This document shows, piece after piece, positions 55,505 to 64,000 of a DNA stretch of 64,000 nucleotides. The stretch lies in contig OY755174.1 of assembly GCA_963576735.1 (NCBI GenBank), positions 1,116,001-1,180,000 of the forward strand, in the 5' to 3' direction. Position 1 is the first letter of the stretch. Every line of letters begins with the position of its first letter. The DNA is from Bedellia somnulentella (Eukaryota; Arthropoda; Insecta; Lepidoptera; Bedelliidae). The position numbers and the translations under genes were made by a program. Below the pieces are notes generated by a model. It was not told where the DNA came from. It did no database searches and was given only the letters and a program-made list of their open reading frames with translations.

Positions 55505-55752
55505 ATACATACATACATATACTCACGGCTATAAATTCCTAGAAGGGGTAGCCAGAGCTAAAGAATTAGAAATTCCTCAGCCACGTTTGGAAAGTTGAGT
55601 GGGGAAAAGATGGTAAAATGAAGGTTGTTGGTGATGGGTCTCCAACCGCATCGCCCAAAAATCCCTTAAAAGCCCCAATACCGTTAGTCGCCTCTTACGT
55701 ACACCCACCGGAAGAAATGGGGTAGTGCTATTCTAAGCCGACACTACAAAGC
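55505..55752 (-). repeat. S1 element, full length
   Basis: Near-consensus reverse S1, (CATA)n to the GACACTACAAAGC head. TCCATC-like sequence on both sides hints at a target duplication. Confidence 0.86.
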
Positions 55753-55775
55753 AACTATCCATCACATATTACTCA

Positions 55776-55860
55776 TTAAACTCATGCCCTTTATTCCCAT
55801 TGGGGTAGACAAAGACTTACGATTGCCACTTTACACGATCCTAATCAAATATCTCTCAAT
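55776..55860 (-). repeat. RTE-like LINE 3' end, diverged
   Basis: ACTCATGCCCTTTATTCCCA, TTGGGGTAGACAAAGACT and CACTTTACACGATCC; no tail. Confidence 0.55.
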
Positions 55861-55865
55861 AATAA

Positions 55866-56164
55866 CTCAACTCAAACTCAAACGTTCACGCCGTGTAACC
55901 CTGAAGGGTTTGGCAGAGGTACTAATACTTCTCGTGACATTGCCACCTTGTGTTCAGAGTACCCACGTTTTCCTTGAACATTGTACTCACATGATAGGGG
56001 GCAGGCCTATCGCCGTTTTGTACGAATACACTGTCAATAATAAAAACCTATATAACCTAATTACAACTCACCCATGTGGGTTTCCTCACGATGTTTTCCC
56101 TCACCGTTAACAACCATGATAAATTAACCACACATATGTCTTTAGAAAAGACAAATTGGTGTAG
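55866..56164 (-). repeat. S2 SINE, head partly lost
   Basis: Tail AACTCAAACTCAAACG, CGTGTAACCCTGAAGGGTTT hairpin variant, and body to ACAAATTGGTGTAGGCCCG; the A and B boxes are missing. Confidence 0.82.
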
Positions 56165-56168
56165 GCCC

Positions 56169-56376
56169 GTTGTACTTAGTCATGTGACAGTGTATTCGTA
56201 CAAAACGGCGATAGGCCTGCCACCTATCACGTGAGTACACTGTACATGCAAAACGTGGGTACTCTGAACACCAGGTGACAAAGTCACGTGATGTTCAGAA
56301 GTATTAGTACCTCTGCCAACCCCTTCGGGGATATTCGGCGTGAACGTTTATGTTATGTTATGCTATGTTATGTTAT
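56169..56376 (+). repeat. S2 SINE, 5'-truncated
   Basis: Head-to-head with the preceding copy: TTAGTCATGTGACAGTGTAT to the CCCCTTCGGGG hairpin and (TTATG)n. Confidence 0.84.
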
Positions 56377-56584
56377 ACTTATAACCTATTTGTAGGTGTT
56401 CGATGAAAAAGCTATAATCAAATACATTTACATTTACTTAAGGTGAACTGTATCCAAGTTACCGCCTACGACTACAAAGAAAGAATGTTTATTAAGTACC
56501 CTAAGGCTTTTGTCTTGCAATGGCTAGTTTGGCTTCCAAATTATGCATAATACTAATGTTTTACCTTTCCGTATTGGGCATGTA

Positions 56585-56640
56585 TAAGGTTGTATGGAAG
56601 CGATCGTGCTTTTATAGATAAGACCGCCAATTGTGCTACT
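56585..56640 (+). repeat. LINE 3' UTR fragment
   Basis: GGTTGTATGGAAGCGATCG and GATAAGACCGCCAATTGT match the block at 59595-59640 by eye. No tail. Confidence 0.5.
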
Positions 56641-56654
56641 TACTAAGGAAAAAG

Positions 56655-56901
56655 CCCCAACACCTTTAGTCGCCTCTTAGGTACACCCGCCGGAAGAATT
56701 GGGGTAGTGCTATTCTAAGCCGACACTACACAGCACCAGCAACAGCAGGGATTTTTGGGCGATGCCGTTGGAGACCCATCACCAACAACCTGTATTTTAC
56801 CATCTTTTCCCCACTTAACTTTCCAAAAGTGGCTGAGGAATTTCTGATTCCTTAGCTCTGGCTACCCCATCTAGGGATTTATAGCCGTGAGTATATGTAT
56901 G
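56655..56901 (+). repeat. S1 element with inverted 5' segment (twin-primed form)
   Basis: 56655-56734 is the first ~80 bp of S1 in reverse. After ~12 bp of filler, 56747-56901 is the rest of S1 in forward orientation to the TATG tail. TACTAAGGAAAAAG before (56641-56654) and TACTAAGAAAAAG after the interrupted tail (58208-58220) fit a target duplication. The tail is split by mariner M4. Confidence 0.82.
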
Positions 56902-56903
56902 TA

Positions 56904-58197
56904 CGAGGGCTGCTATTTATGTATCCGGAATAAAAAAAAGAAACAAACATATATCAATTAATATGGTTTTATTGCTTCTCAAAATATTCGCCGCTCAGAT
57001 CTATACACTTTTGCATGCGTTGAAAACCAATTTTCATAGCACTTTTTCCACTCAGACTGAGGTATCTCCAAAACGTGCATTTTGAACGCATCGACTGCCT
57101 CTTCGCGGCTCGAAAAACGTTGACCACGTAATTTTTTCTTCACATTTGGAAATAAATAAAAATCATTGGGTGCCAAATCAGGGCTGTACGGCGGATGACC
57201 TGTCAATTCGATCTTTTGAGCTTCTAAAAACTGAGTTGTGACGGCCGACCTGTGACAGCTAGCATTGTCGTGATGCAGAATGATTCTACGTTGTCGGTTA
57301 GTCTTTCTTATTTGTTCAAAGACTTCCGGCAAACAAATGGTCGTATACCACTCCGAATTAACAGTTTTACGATTCTCTAAAGGCACTGTAGCTACATGGC
57401 CATTTATACCAAAAAAACAAGCGACCATTTGCTTCAATGTGCTTTTTGCACGAATAACTTTTGTTGGGTTCGGCTCATCTTGGAACACCCACACCGTGGA
57501 CTGCTGCTTAGTTTCGGGGTCGTAAGCGTAGATCCAAGATTCGTCACCTGTGTAGATATTATAAACAGCTTTTGACGCACCACGGTTGTATTTTTTTAAC
57601 ATTTCTTTGCACCAATCGACACGAGCCTGTTTTTGATCAATACTCAAGTTGTGCGGAATCCAACGGGAGCAAATTTTTTTTACAGCTAAATGTTCATGAA
57701 GTATCTTATGTATGCTCGTCATACTAATGCCCAGAGATGCCTCTATCTCACGATATGTAACATGACGATCTTGAGTTATTAGTTCCCGGACAGCATCGAT
57801 GTTTTGAGGTACAACGACCGTTTTAGGGCGACCTTCTTTAATTTCATCAGTAAGCTTAGATCGTCCACGATTAAACTCGCTAAACCAGTGATACACAGTG
57901 GTCTTTGAGGGTGCTTCATCCCCAAAAGTTGAAGTAAGCTGATCGATGCACTGTTTTTGAGTTAGACCACGCCGAAAATCGTAAAAAATCATGGCACGAA
58001 AATGTTCACGAGTTAAATCCATGGTGGTGAAGACACGCAATTTTCAAAATGACGCTACGATGTGAAAACAATTGACAGTCACATAAAAATAAATGTATTC
58101 TAAAGCTAAAGAGTTCTATTTTTAAATGATGTAATTACTTTTTAAATTATTGTTCTGTAAGTGGCCAGTTCCGGATACATAAATAGCAGCCCTCGTA
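56904..58197 (-). mobile_element. Mariner element M4, apparently intact
   Basis: Perfect 27-bp inverted ends: CGAGGGCTGCTATTTATGTA plus TCCGGAA on the left, mirrored on the right. TA lies on each side (56902-56903, 58198-58199). 1294 bp. It contains an uninterrupted transposase gene. It is inserted at a TA within the (TATG)n tail of the S1 copy at 56655-56901. Confidence 0.95.
56979..58022 (-). CDS. Mariner transposase (M4), full length
   Basis: 347-residue transposase that excises and reinserts the element by cut-and-paste at TA, acting on the two 27-bp ends. The start is the ATG at 58022 (MDLTREHF); the frame is open a few codons upstream but without an ATG. Order: paired helix-turn-helix DNA-binding region (~1-110, with GRPKTVV at ~64-70 as the linker), WIPHNL at 121-126, then the catalytic core. 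The core has Asp160 (TGDESW), Asp252 (LHHDN) and Asp287 (PYSPDLAPND), with 34 residues between the last two, so D,D34D as in true mariners. The length matches the family (~345). No stop or frameshift; all motifs are present, so it may be active. It is clearly a different lineage from M1-M3, whose third motif reads DLAPCD. Confidence 0.95.
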   Translation of the reverse strand: MDLTREHFRAMIFYDFRRGLTQKQCIDQLTSTFGDEAPSKTTVYHWFSEFNRGRSKLTDEIKEGRPKTVVVPQNIDAVRELITQDRHVTYREIEASLGISMTSIHKILHEHLAVKKICSRWIPHNLSIDQKQARVDWCKEMLKKYNRGASKAVYNIYTGDESWIYAYDPETKQQSTVWVFQDEPNPTKVIRAKSTLKQMVACFFGINGHVATVPLENRKTVNSEWYTTICLPEVFEQIRKTNRQRRIILHHDNASCHRSAVTTQFLEAQKIELTGHPPYSPDLAPNDFYLFPNVKKKLRGQRFSSREEAVDAFKMHVLEIPQSEWKKCYENWFSTHAKVYRSERRIF

Positions 58198-58282
58198 TGT
58201 ATGTATGTACTAAGAAAAAGTTTATATTCTGTATTTCTATTTATTATGATCTGCAATGAAGAGCTGACTTCAGATACCTAAT

Positions 58283-58385
58283 GACATACATACAAACATA
58301 TACTCATGCCATCATTTTCTACTGGGTTATACAGAGAATATTGTTCGCCACTTAAAAAAATATTGCAATAGCATCTCTCATCTCT
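58283..58385 (-). repeat. RTE-like LINE 3' end, diverged
   Basis: CATACATACAAACATATACT, CATGCCATCATTTTCTACTG and GTTCGCCACTT resemble the reverse LINE terminus. Confidence 0.5.
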
Positions 58386-58786
58386 ACTTTTGAGAGTTTT
58401 GCTCATAAAAATTGTACAAAATGAAAGTCTTGTCTAAAAATTGTAAGCGTTAGGTTTATCTATAACTACATCACGTTTATGTCCCTAACGAGGGACTTGA
58501 ACTACTTGATACACGACCTAAGGTCTGTGCGGGTTGGCAGACAAACTACTAACATGATAGCAGCCGTGTCAGATAGCTTTACGTGTCTTCCGAAGCTCGG
58601 AATCATTATGATTTTCAAAACAAACAGATTTCGTGAGTGTGCGCCTAACAATCTTACCGGATACAGTTTATCATTCCATTACCAACAACCTTTTTATCTT
58701 TTTCCTTTCCTTCCTCCAAATATGGCTGAGTTATCAGTCCTTCTGAAACTAGGAAGATTGAAACACCAATAACGTATCCGGAAGAT

Positions 58787-59021
58787 TGCTGTGTAGTGTC
58801 GGCTTAAAATAGCACTACCCCATTTCCTCCGGTGGGTGTACTTAAGAGGCGACTAACGGTTTTGGGGCTTTTGAGGGATTTTTGGGCGATGCGGTTGGAG
58901 ACCCATCACCAACGACCTTTATTCTACCATCTTTACCCCACTCAACTTCCAAAAGTGGCTGAAGAATTTCTAGTTTCTCAGCTCTGGCTACCCCTTTTAG
59001 GGATTTATATATGTATGTATG
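58787..59021 (+). repeat. S1 element, 11-bp target duplication, lacks CGTGAG
   Basis: S1 flanked by perfect TATCCGGAAGA (58775-58785, 59022-59032). The end reads GGGATTTATATATGTATG, so AGCCGTGAG was lost, removing the 3' half of the conserved hairpin. Confidence 0.92.
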
Positions 59022-59559
59022 TATCCGGAAGAAGCTTTTCTTTTTCCTCAGTCTTCCAAAAGTAAAACGTTGGTAACTAAGTGAGGAGCACCATCTGAGA
59101 TGGGTAGGAGTATGGGTTCAAGTCTTGTTTCTATGTTATTTCTTAAGTTATTACGGGTATTATAGTTTTATTTTTTTTATTTTAACGTTGCTGGGGGATA
59201 AAGAATCGTGAATTAGAAGAACATCATGACATGTTTCTATAGAACACAAATTTGGTTTACAATTGCAATAAGCAACTTATAATATGAATATATTGGATCT
59301 GGTGAAACAACGCTATCTCACTGAAGCGCTGTAATACTGTTGCTTTTTAAATTATATGTATTAATTATATTTCTGAAACGTATTTGTGTATTTTATTTAG
59401 GTATTTGTATTACTTGTATATATAAAAGTATGTAGTTATGTATGTATGTGTGTTCATATGTAAGTAATATTATATTATTTTGTGTAATTAATATTTATGT
59501 TATTATTTATTATTTCAATTAAATAAGTTAGTTTTAAAGTAAGCTTGTTTTGTGCATCT

Positions 59560-59726
59560 ACCCAGATAACTAGTTTACCGATCTCACCTTCCAAAGGTTG
59601 TCTGGAAGAGATCGCTTTTAGCGATAAGACCGCCGATTGTACCTCACTGTAAACTGTATGATAATTTCTTTTGTAAATTTGTGTTTGATGTACAATAAAG
59701 AGTTATTCTATTCTATTCTATTCTAA
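59560..59726 (+). repeat. LINE 3' UTR with (ATTCT)n tail
   Basis: GGAAGAGATCGCTTTTAGCG, GATAAGACCGCCGATTGT, GTTTGATGTACAATAAAGAG and then (TTCTA)n. AATAAA occurs just before the tail. It is the most complete copy of the family also seen at 9781-10385, 25975-26045 and 56585-56640. Confidence 0.7.
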
Positions 59727-60929
59727 TATACTGTCCCTTGTTTTTTATGTTTTATCATTTATAATTGAAACATATGTCGCGTTAGATCGATAAAGGAAAA
59801 AAAACACCATCTTCACTATCAAATAAGGTGATTATCAAATGTGCATGCATAAACAATGTATCGTTATTTTTTCCATCTTTTCACCTCACAACTTCCAAAA
59901 GTGGTAAATGAATTTGACATTTTAAAGTATGGATTATAATAAAAGATACAACTAGTAAATAAAACCTAATGTAGACAAAAAACAAGATATCCACGTAGCC
60001 CCTTCTTAAGGGCCCTTCTGCCTGAACTTATTACGTAAGTGTTCTATTCACTTAAAACTTAACTAAGGTTCATAATGTATAAAGTTTTGAATAAATAAAA
60101 TGCCTTAATACGTACATATCGCACAAAACAGTGTAATTTAATATAATGTGTAATACTTTTGGCATACATTGTATTTTCATGGAATGGCTAGGTTAATCTG
60201 TTGTTCTAAACATACGCACAGGTGTGCCTTCAGATATGCAATTTTCTGAAATAGTACCGTATAACTATATAATTGTGCATTCATAAAGGTACTAACTAAA
60301 CCGGCAAACTTTGTTTCGCCAAAAATATATTTCTAGGCAATTCGTAGCCGATAAAATCAAATAAAATGTTAACGGTGTACAACCCTTATCACTTAGAAGT
60401 AAAAAAAATCTTATAACGTATTTCATCTAAATTAATTTAGATTTATAAATTAAATTAGATTTTTTTAGATAACCTTAACAACCAACCGGATTAGCCCTAC
60501 CTGTACTTTGGAAATAATAAAGTGATCATTAAAGATTTCACAGTCAGAAAGCAACCCTATCTGGAGTGCTATCGGCTGTAAGTCATCACCTTATATTTCA
60601 CAAAGGGTGGGCTGAGTATGAAGAAATACAAGATATGTCAAATATTACGCTACCCGACCGAAGCTGGGGCCTTCAACCAGTCAATATCAATAACAAAGTA
60701 CTTAGTAAAAACGAAGGTTGCTACTCTAGTGACATAGTTTTTGTTACACAGATATTTGGGTTGATTCAAAGAGAGTTCAAATCCGTTGATAAACGATAGC
60801 TGGGTTATCAACGGATGACCTATGTGTGTTAATATTTGTAATTGTTTACCCATTCAATTGGTACTCTAAAGTATCGAAACCGATTTGAATGGTTTTCAAA
60901 TACTTGTTTAATCTTTAAATATAAGAACA
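59727..60929. other. No gene seen
   Basis: AT-rich DNA with one tiny S1-like block near 59885 (CAACTTCCAAAAGTGG). The open frame at 60566-60799 lacks any motif. Confidence 0.4.
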
Positions 60930-61010
60930 TACATATACTCATAGCTATAAATCCAAAAAGGGGAAGGCAGAGATTTAGAGTTAGCAATTCATCAGCCCCT
61001 TCATACCAAA
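60930..61010 (-). repeat. S1 3' fragment
   Basis: ACATACATATACTCATAGCT, ATAAATCCAAAAAGGGG and AATTCATCAGCCCC: reverse S1 end, truncated. Confidence 0.6.
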
Positions 61011-61023
61011 ATGATTTAAAATA

Positions 61024-61222
61024 GACCGTGATAGCTCAGTGGATAGAACATCGCTTATCGTGCAGACGATTAGGGTTTAAATCCCGGGTCGGACCCACAC
61101 CAATGTCTTTTCTAAAAACATATGTGTGTTTAATTAATCATGGTGGTTAACTAACCAACTGTTAACTCTGCCAACCCCTTCGGGAATATACGGCGTAAAC
61201 TTTCGAGTTTGAGTTGAGTTAT
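61024..61222 (+). repeat. S2 SINE with large internal deletion
   Basis: Good tRNA-like head (GATAGCTCAGTGGATAGAAC, B box GGTTTAAATCCC) joined at ~61160 to the CTCTGCCAACCCCTTCGGG end. The body between is deleted. Confidence 0.82.
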
Positions 61223-61254
61223 ATATTTTTCATTAGGATTTATAAAGCATAGTT

Positions 61255-61502
61255 GCTGTGTAGTGTCGGCTTAGAATAACACTACCCCATTTCTGCCGGT
61301 GGGTGTACGTAAGAGGCGACTAACGGTATTGGGGCTTTTAAGGGATTTTTTGGGCGATGCGGTTGGAGACCCATCACCAAAAACCTTTATTTTGCCATCT
61401 TTTCCCCACTCATCTTTCCAAAAGTGGCTGAGGAACTTCTAGTTCCTTAGCTCTTGGTACCCCTTCTTGGGATTTATAGCCGTGGTATATGTATGTATGT
61501 TT
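61255..61502 (+). repeat. S1 element, full length
   Basis: Close to consensus, GCTGTGTAGTGTCGG to (TATG)n; CGTGAG is reduced to CGTG. Confidence 0.87.
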
Positions 61503-61729
61503 GAAAAAGATGGAAAATATTTGCTCTATATTCCAATTTTGCTCATTGCTTCCCTCCCACATTGGACAAAGCCAGTATCGCAAAAGAACAAACGAATAAC
61601 ATTAAGTGTGTATGTAGCTCTTGTATGCCCCTTGTTTTGCATCTAGTATTTATACAAAGGGAAAGTTGTTCCAAGAATATAATATTATATAATATATACA
61701 TTCTAGTAACATGAATGAATTCCATTAAT

Positions 61730-62060
61730 AAGCTTGGTAGATCACGGGAAACAGGACCATCTGAGATGTCGAGAGGTGTAGGTCTTGGTCTTGTATAGAT
61801 GCTATAACTATATTCTTCAAAATCATACCTCCTAATGATGCGAGGAAAAACATAGTAAGAAATCCCACATAGATGGTTTTTTCCTTGTCATTTGACTCTA
61901 TGTTCGTACACTGGGCGATAGGCCTGCACTTGCTTCTTATCACATAAATAGTGGGCGATCTGAACACGAGGCATAAAATTTTCATTCAATTCAGAAGAAT
62001 TAGATTAGAAGCTCTGCCATCTCTGTATGGTGGATATAATGTCAATGAATAAATTTAAGA
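61730..62060 (+). repeat. S2 SINE, degenerate
   Basis: AAATCCCACATAGATGG, TATGTTCGTACACTGGGCGA, TAGGCCTGCACTTGC and GAAGCTCTGCCATC follow the S2 order with many changes. A similar tRNA-like head may also occur at ~59075-59130 (ATGGGTTCAAGTCTTG). Confidence 0.55.
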
Positions 62061-62309
62061 AGTAACATAAATAAGTAGATAAGTTCAGTGTTCAGAGCCA
62101 TTTGATAGTTTGACTCAGAAAAGGAGGTTAGGTTATAAACTTAATTTAAGCAAAGGTTTCAAATACTTGCAAATTTACTTGTAAATATGGGAGCGACCAC
62201 GGAACCTCTATAACTTTCATTATATTAGATGAATCTTCAACAGTGTTTGCGGAACACTGCCGTTCAACGGACTAATGATAAATTTAAAAACATTTGACGT
62301 TCAAAAAAT

Positions 62310-62365
62310 GTTAGTTTTTAACTTAATTTTGAAGAATAAACATTTTGACTTTTTGACTTTGACTT
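62310..62365 (+). repeat. LINE 3' end with (TTTGAC)n tail
   Basis: GAAGAATAAACATTTTGACT then TTTTGACTTTGACTT; short 3' terminus only. Confidence 0.5.
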
Positions 62366-63479
62366 CATTGCATCTCCTTTTGCGTTGACAACAAAAACAT
62401 AGCTTCAACAAAAAACCTTCCCAACAAAGTATACAACATCATACCATTCTGCAATTAAGTATACCGGATAAGCATTACGCAGTTTAATAAAAATGAACTT
62501 CCCCACATTCCAGGCTATTTACGGATGTCATTAGAAGTTTCCATTTCTCGCGAGGTGTCGTTTTGTCGAGGCCCGTGTGCGGCGGGCCGACCTAGCGCGG
62601 GACACTCGATATCGAGATCACAGAAACCTGAGTTACGTAAGACAACCCGACTTTCAATGTCGCAGCAGATCCAATACACTTCGTCACATCACACATACCT
62701 ACTATATTTTACAACTCATGTACCTAACGTGAGCTAATCGTTTGGGAAATAGTTCTTTTGTTAGATTTTCATCTGGCCGTGTTAAACTGTCCCAGTTCGT
62801 GCCAAGGTCGGTTTTCCACTTGTTACTTAAACCTTCTGAAGCAAGTTTGTAGGTTTGGCCTCATTTGACGTTTGAAACTTTTCAATTTTACGAGTCGTGT
62901 ATCAGTGTTAGTTAAGAGTGTGCACGAGGCAATATTACGTCGTTTCCAGTTATGAGGCAATTAGACATTGTTAGCAGTAACATGATCGGGCGACATTAAA
63001 AACGATCTTCGACTGTCAAATTAATTAGTGCTTGAGTCTTTTCCGACATGACTACATAAGCGACGTTTGTATGAAATTTTCTTAATGTAGTTTTATTTAT
63101 TTAATAGTTTGTTTTTTACTCTATTCTTATTTCGTGATCCTAATAGGTATAGGATTGTAGTAGGAAGAAAAACCAAGAAAATCCGGCACGTTTCAAATTC
63201 CCCAATATTTAGAACGCTATTGCACCAAATTCTGTGCTACAATAGTAACCAAAACTGGCTTGGCATGTTATATCCACATAACGATCGCATCATTAGATAG
63301 TAAATGGAATTTCCTTTCATTCTATGCAAAATTCAATGACTCACTATTCATGCTCTATTCTAGTTTCATGTCATGCGTCCTCGATGACATTGTGCCGTCA
63401 CGAACGATAAGTACCCACTGACCGCGTTGTCCATCCATCGCGTTGATTTGCACAGAAATGACAACTAAACATTTTGCGC
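62366..63479. other. Unique DNA, no gene identified
   Basis: A GC-rich stretch near 62545-62600 (GTGTGCGGCGGGCCGACC) is noticeable. It is less repeat-laden than the rest of the window, consistent with approach to a gene. Confidence 0.4.
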
Positions 63480-64000
63480 AGGAAGAATCGCGGCACGTGT
63501 GAGTGAGTTATCCGTGTGAGCTCATCGTGCGGGAATCACGGGAGCGACCTTGGCGGGTGAGCGGGGACCGGGGAATGAATTAATGAGTACGCGTTCAGCG
63601 AAAGTGGGAGAAATGTGTCGCCTCTCCCCGCGCCCGTTCCGCCACTCACTTTTACTTTCGATTGTGGCGCAACGTCGGCGCGGCGGAGAGCGGCAGCGCG
63701 CGCGCCACTCGCCCGGCGCCCGCGGCCACCAGCGCCGTCGCGCCATCGCACTCTGCGCTCCTCTCGTCATTACCAGCGCCCGCCGTACCCGTGCCCGGAT
63801 TACAGTGATTATACACTAAACAGTGCTGTGACTTTCCTGGATTACCCATTGAAGTGAATCTTACCGCGTGAAAGCTGAAATCGGGTCGCCGATAAACTGT
63901 GTTGTGCAACTCACCGCGCGGAACTCTCGCTCGGCCTCGCGCTCTCCCGCGGGTCCGCAGGAAGCGTGTCGCAAGCGGGAAGTGGCGCAAGCGCCGGGAA
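63480..64000. promoter_or_regulatory. GC/CpG-rich block, probable gene 5' region
   Basis: An abrupt rise in GC and CpG over ~500 bp at the window edge (for example CGGCGCGGCGGAGAGCGGC), with CACGTG at ~63494 and no interspersed repeats. In an AT-rich insect genome such blocks usually mark promoters and 5' exons of host genes. Frames on both strands are open simply because of base composition, so no protein is proposed. Strand unknown. Confidence 0.45.

Noticed and set aside
63550..63990. Several overlapping open frames on both strands at the right edge
   Set aside because: High GC lowers stop frequency; the frames overlap on both strands and are R/A/P-rich without motifs.

Overview
The window looks like nuclear DNA of an insect, most probably a moth or butterfly. 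It is AT-rich and gene-poor, and is packed with short interspersed repeats ending in (TATG)n, mariner elements, Helitron ends (TC...CTAG between A and T), hAT elements and truncated non-LTR retrotransposon 3' ends. The lepidopteran assignment rests on recalled repeat families and was not checked by a search. No complete host gene is visible. The only full-length coding gene I can support is a mariner transposase (56979-58022, minus).

Repeat families named here. S1: a ~250-bp SINE-like element of unrecognised origin, head GCTGTGTAGTG, tail (TATG)n, about 40 copies in both orientations. S2: a tRNA-headed SINE of ~370 bp, tail (TTATG)n or TTGAG-like repeats. S3, S4, S5: tRNA-like fragments with A/B boxes. 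RTE-like LINE: only 3' ends, encoding a C-terminus with CQDRTKWRS..SAYPNG. S1, S2 and this LINE share a ~40-nt 3' region that can fold into the same hairpin, with a compensatory base-pair change. This suggests the LINE's reverse transcriptase mobilises both SINEs.

Layout. 1-14.5 kb: S1/S2/LINE debris, a hAT deletion derivative (6465-7307) that keeps the transposase C-terminal domain, and MITEs. 14.7-42.5 kb: a large direct tandem duplication bounded by three related broken mariners, M1 (14733-16044), M2 (29298-30572) and M3 (41341-42518). Unit A is 16045-29297 and unit B is 30573-41340. M2 is a mosaic, M3-like on its left and M1-like on its right, as expected from unequal crossing-over between M1 and M3. 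The two units serve as each other's empty-site controls. Unit A alone carries a ~5-kb element with long inverted ends (20034-25000), a hAT element with an 8-bp target duplication (28336-29139) and an RTE end with a 12-bp duplication. Unit B alone carries S1 insertions (one with a 13-bp duplication) and retains a 2.8-kb Helitron (38069-40904) of which unit A keeps only the first ~270 bp.

42.5-64 kb: a second Helitron (43550-44546), a possible host first exon encoding a signal peptide and ending in GTAAGT (46623-46721), a foldback element, an S1 copy that appears to carry transduced 3' flank (53590-53863), a twin-primed S1 copy interrupted by the intact mariner M4 (56904-58197), more SINE debris, and a GC/CpG-rich block at the right edge (63480-64000) that probably belongs to the 5' end of a gene running off the window.
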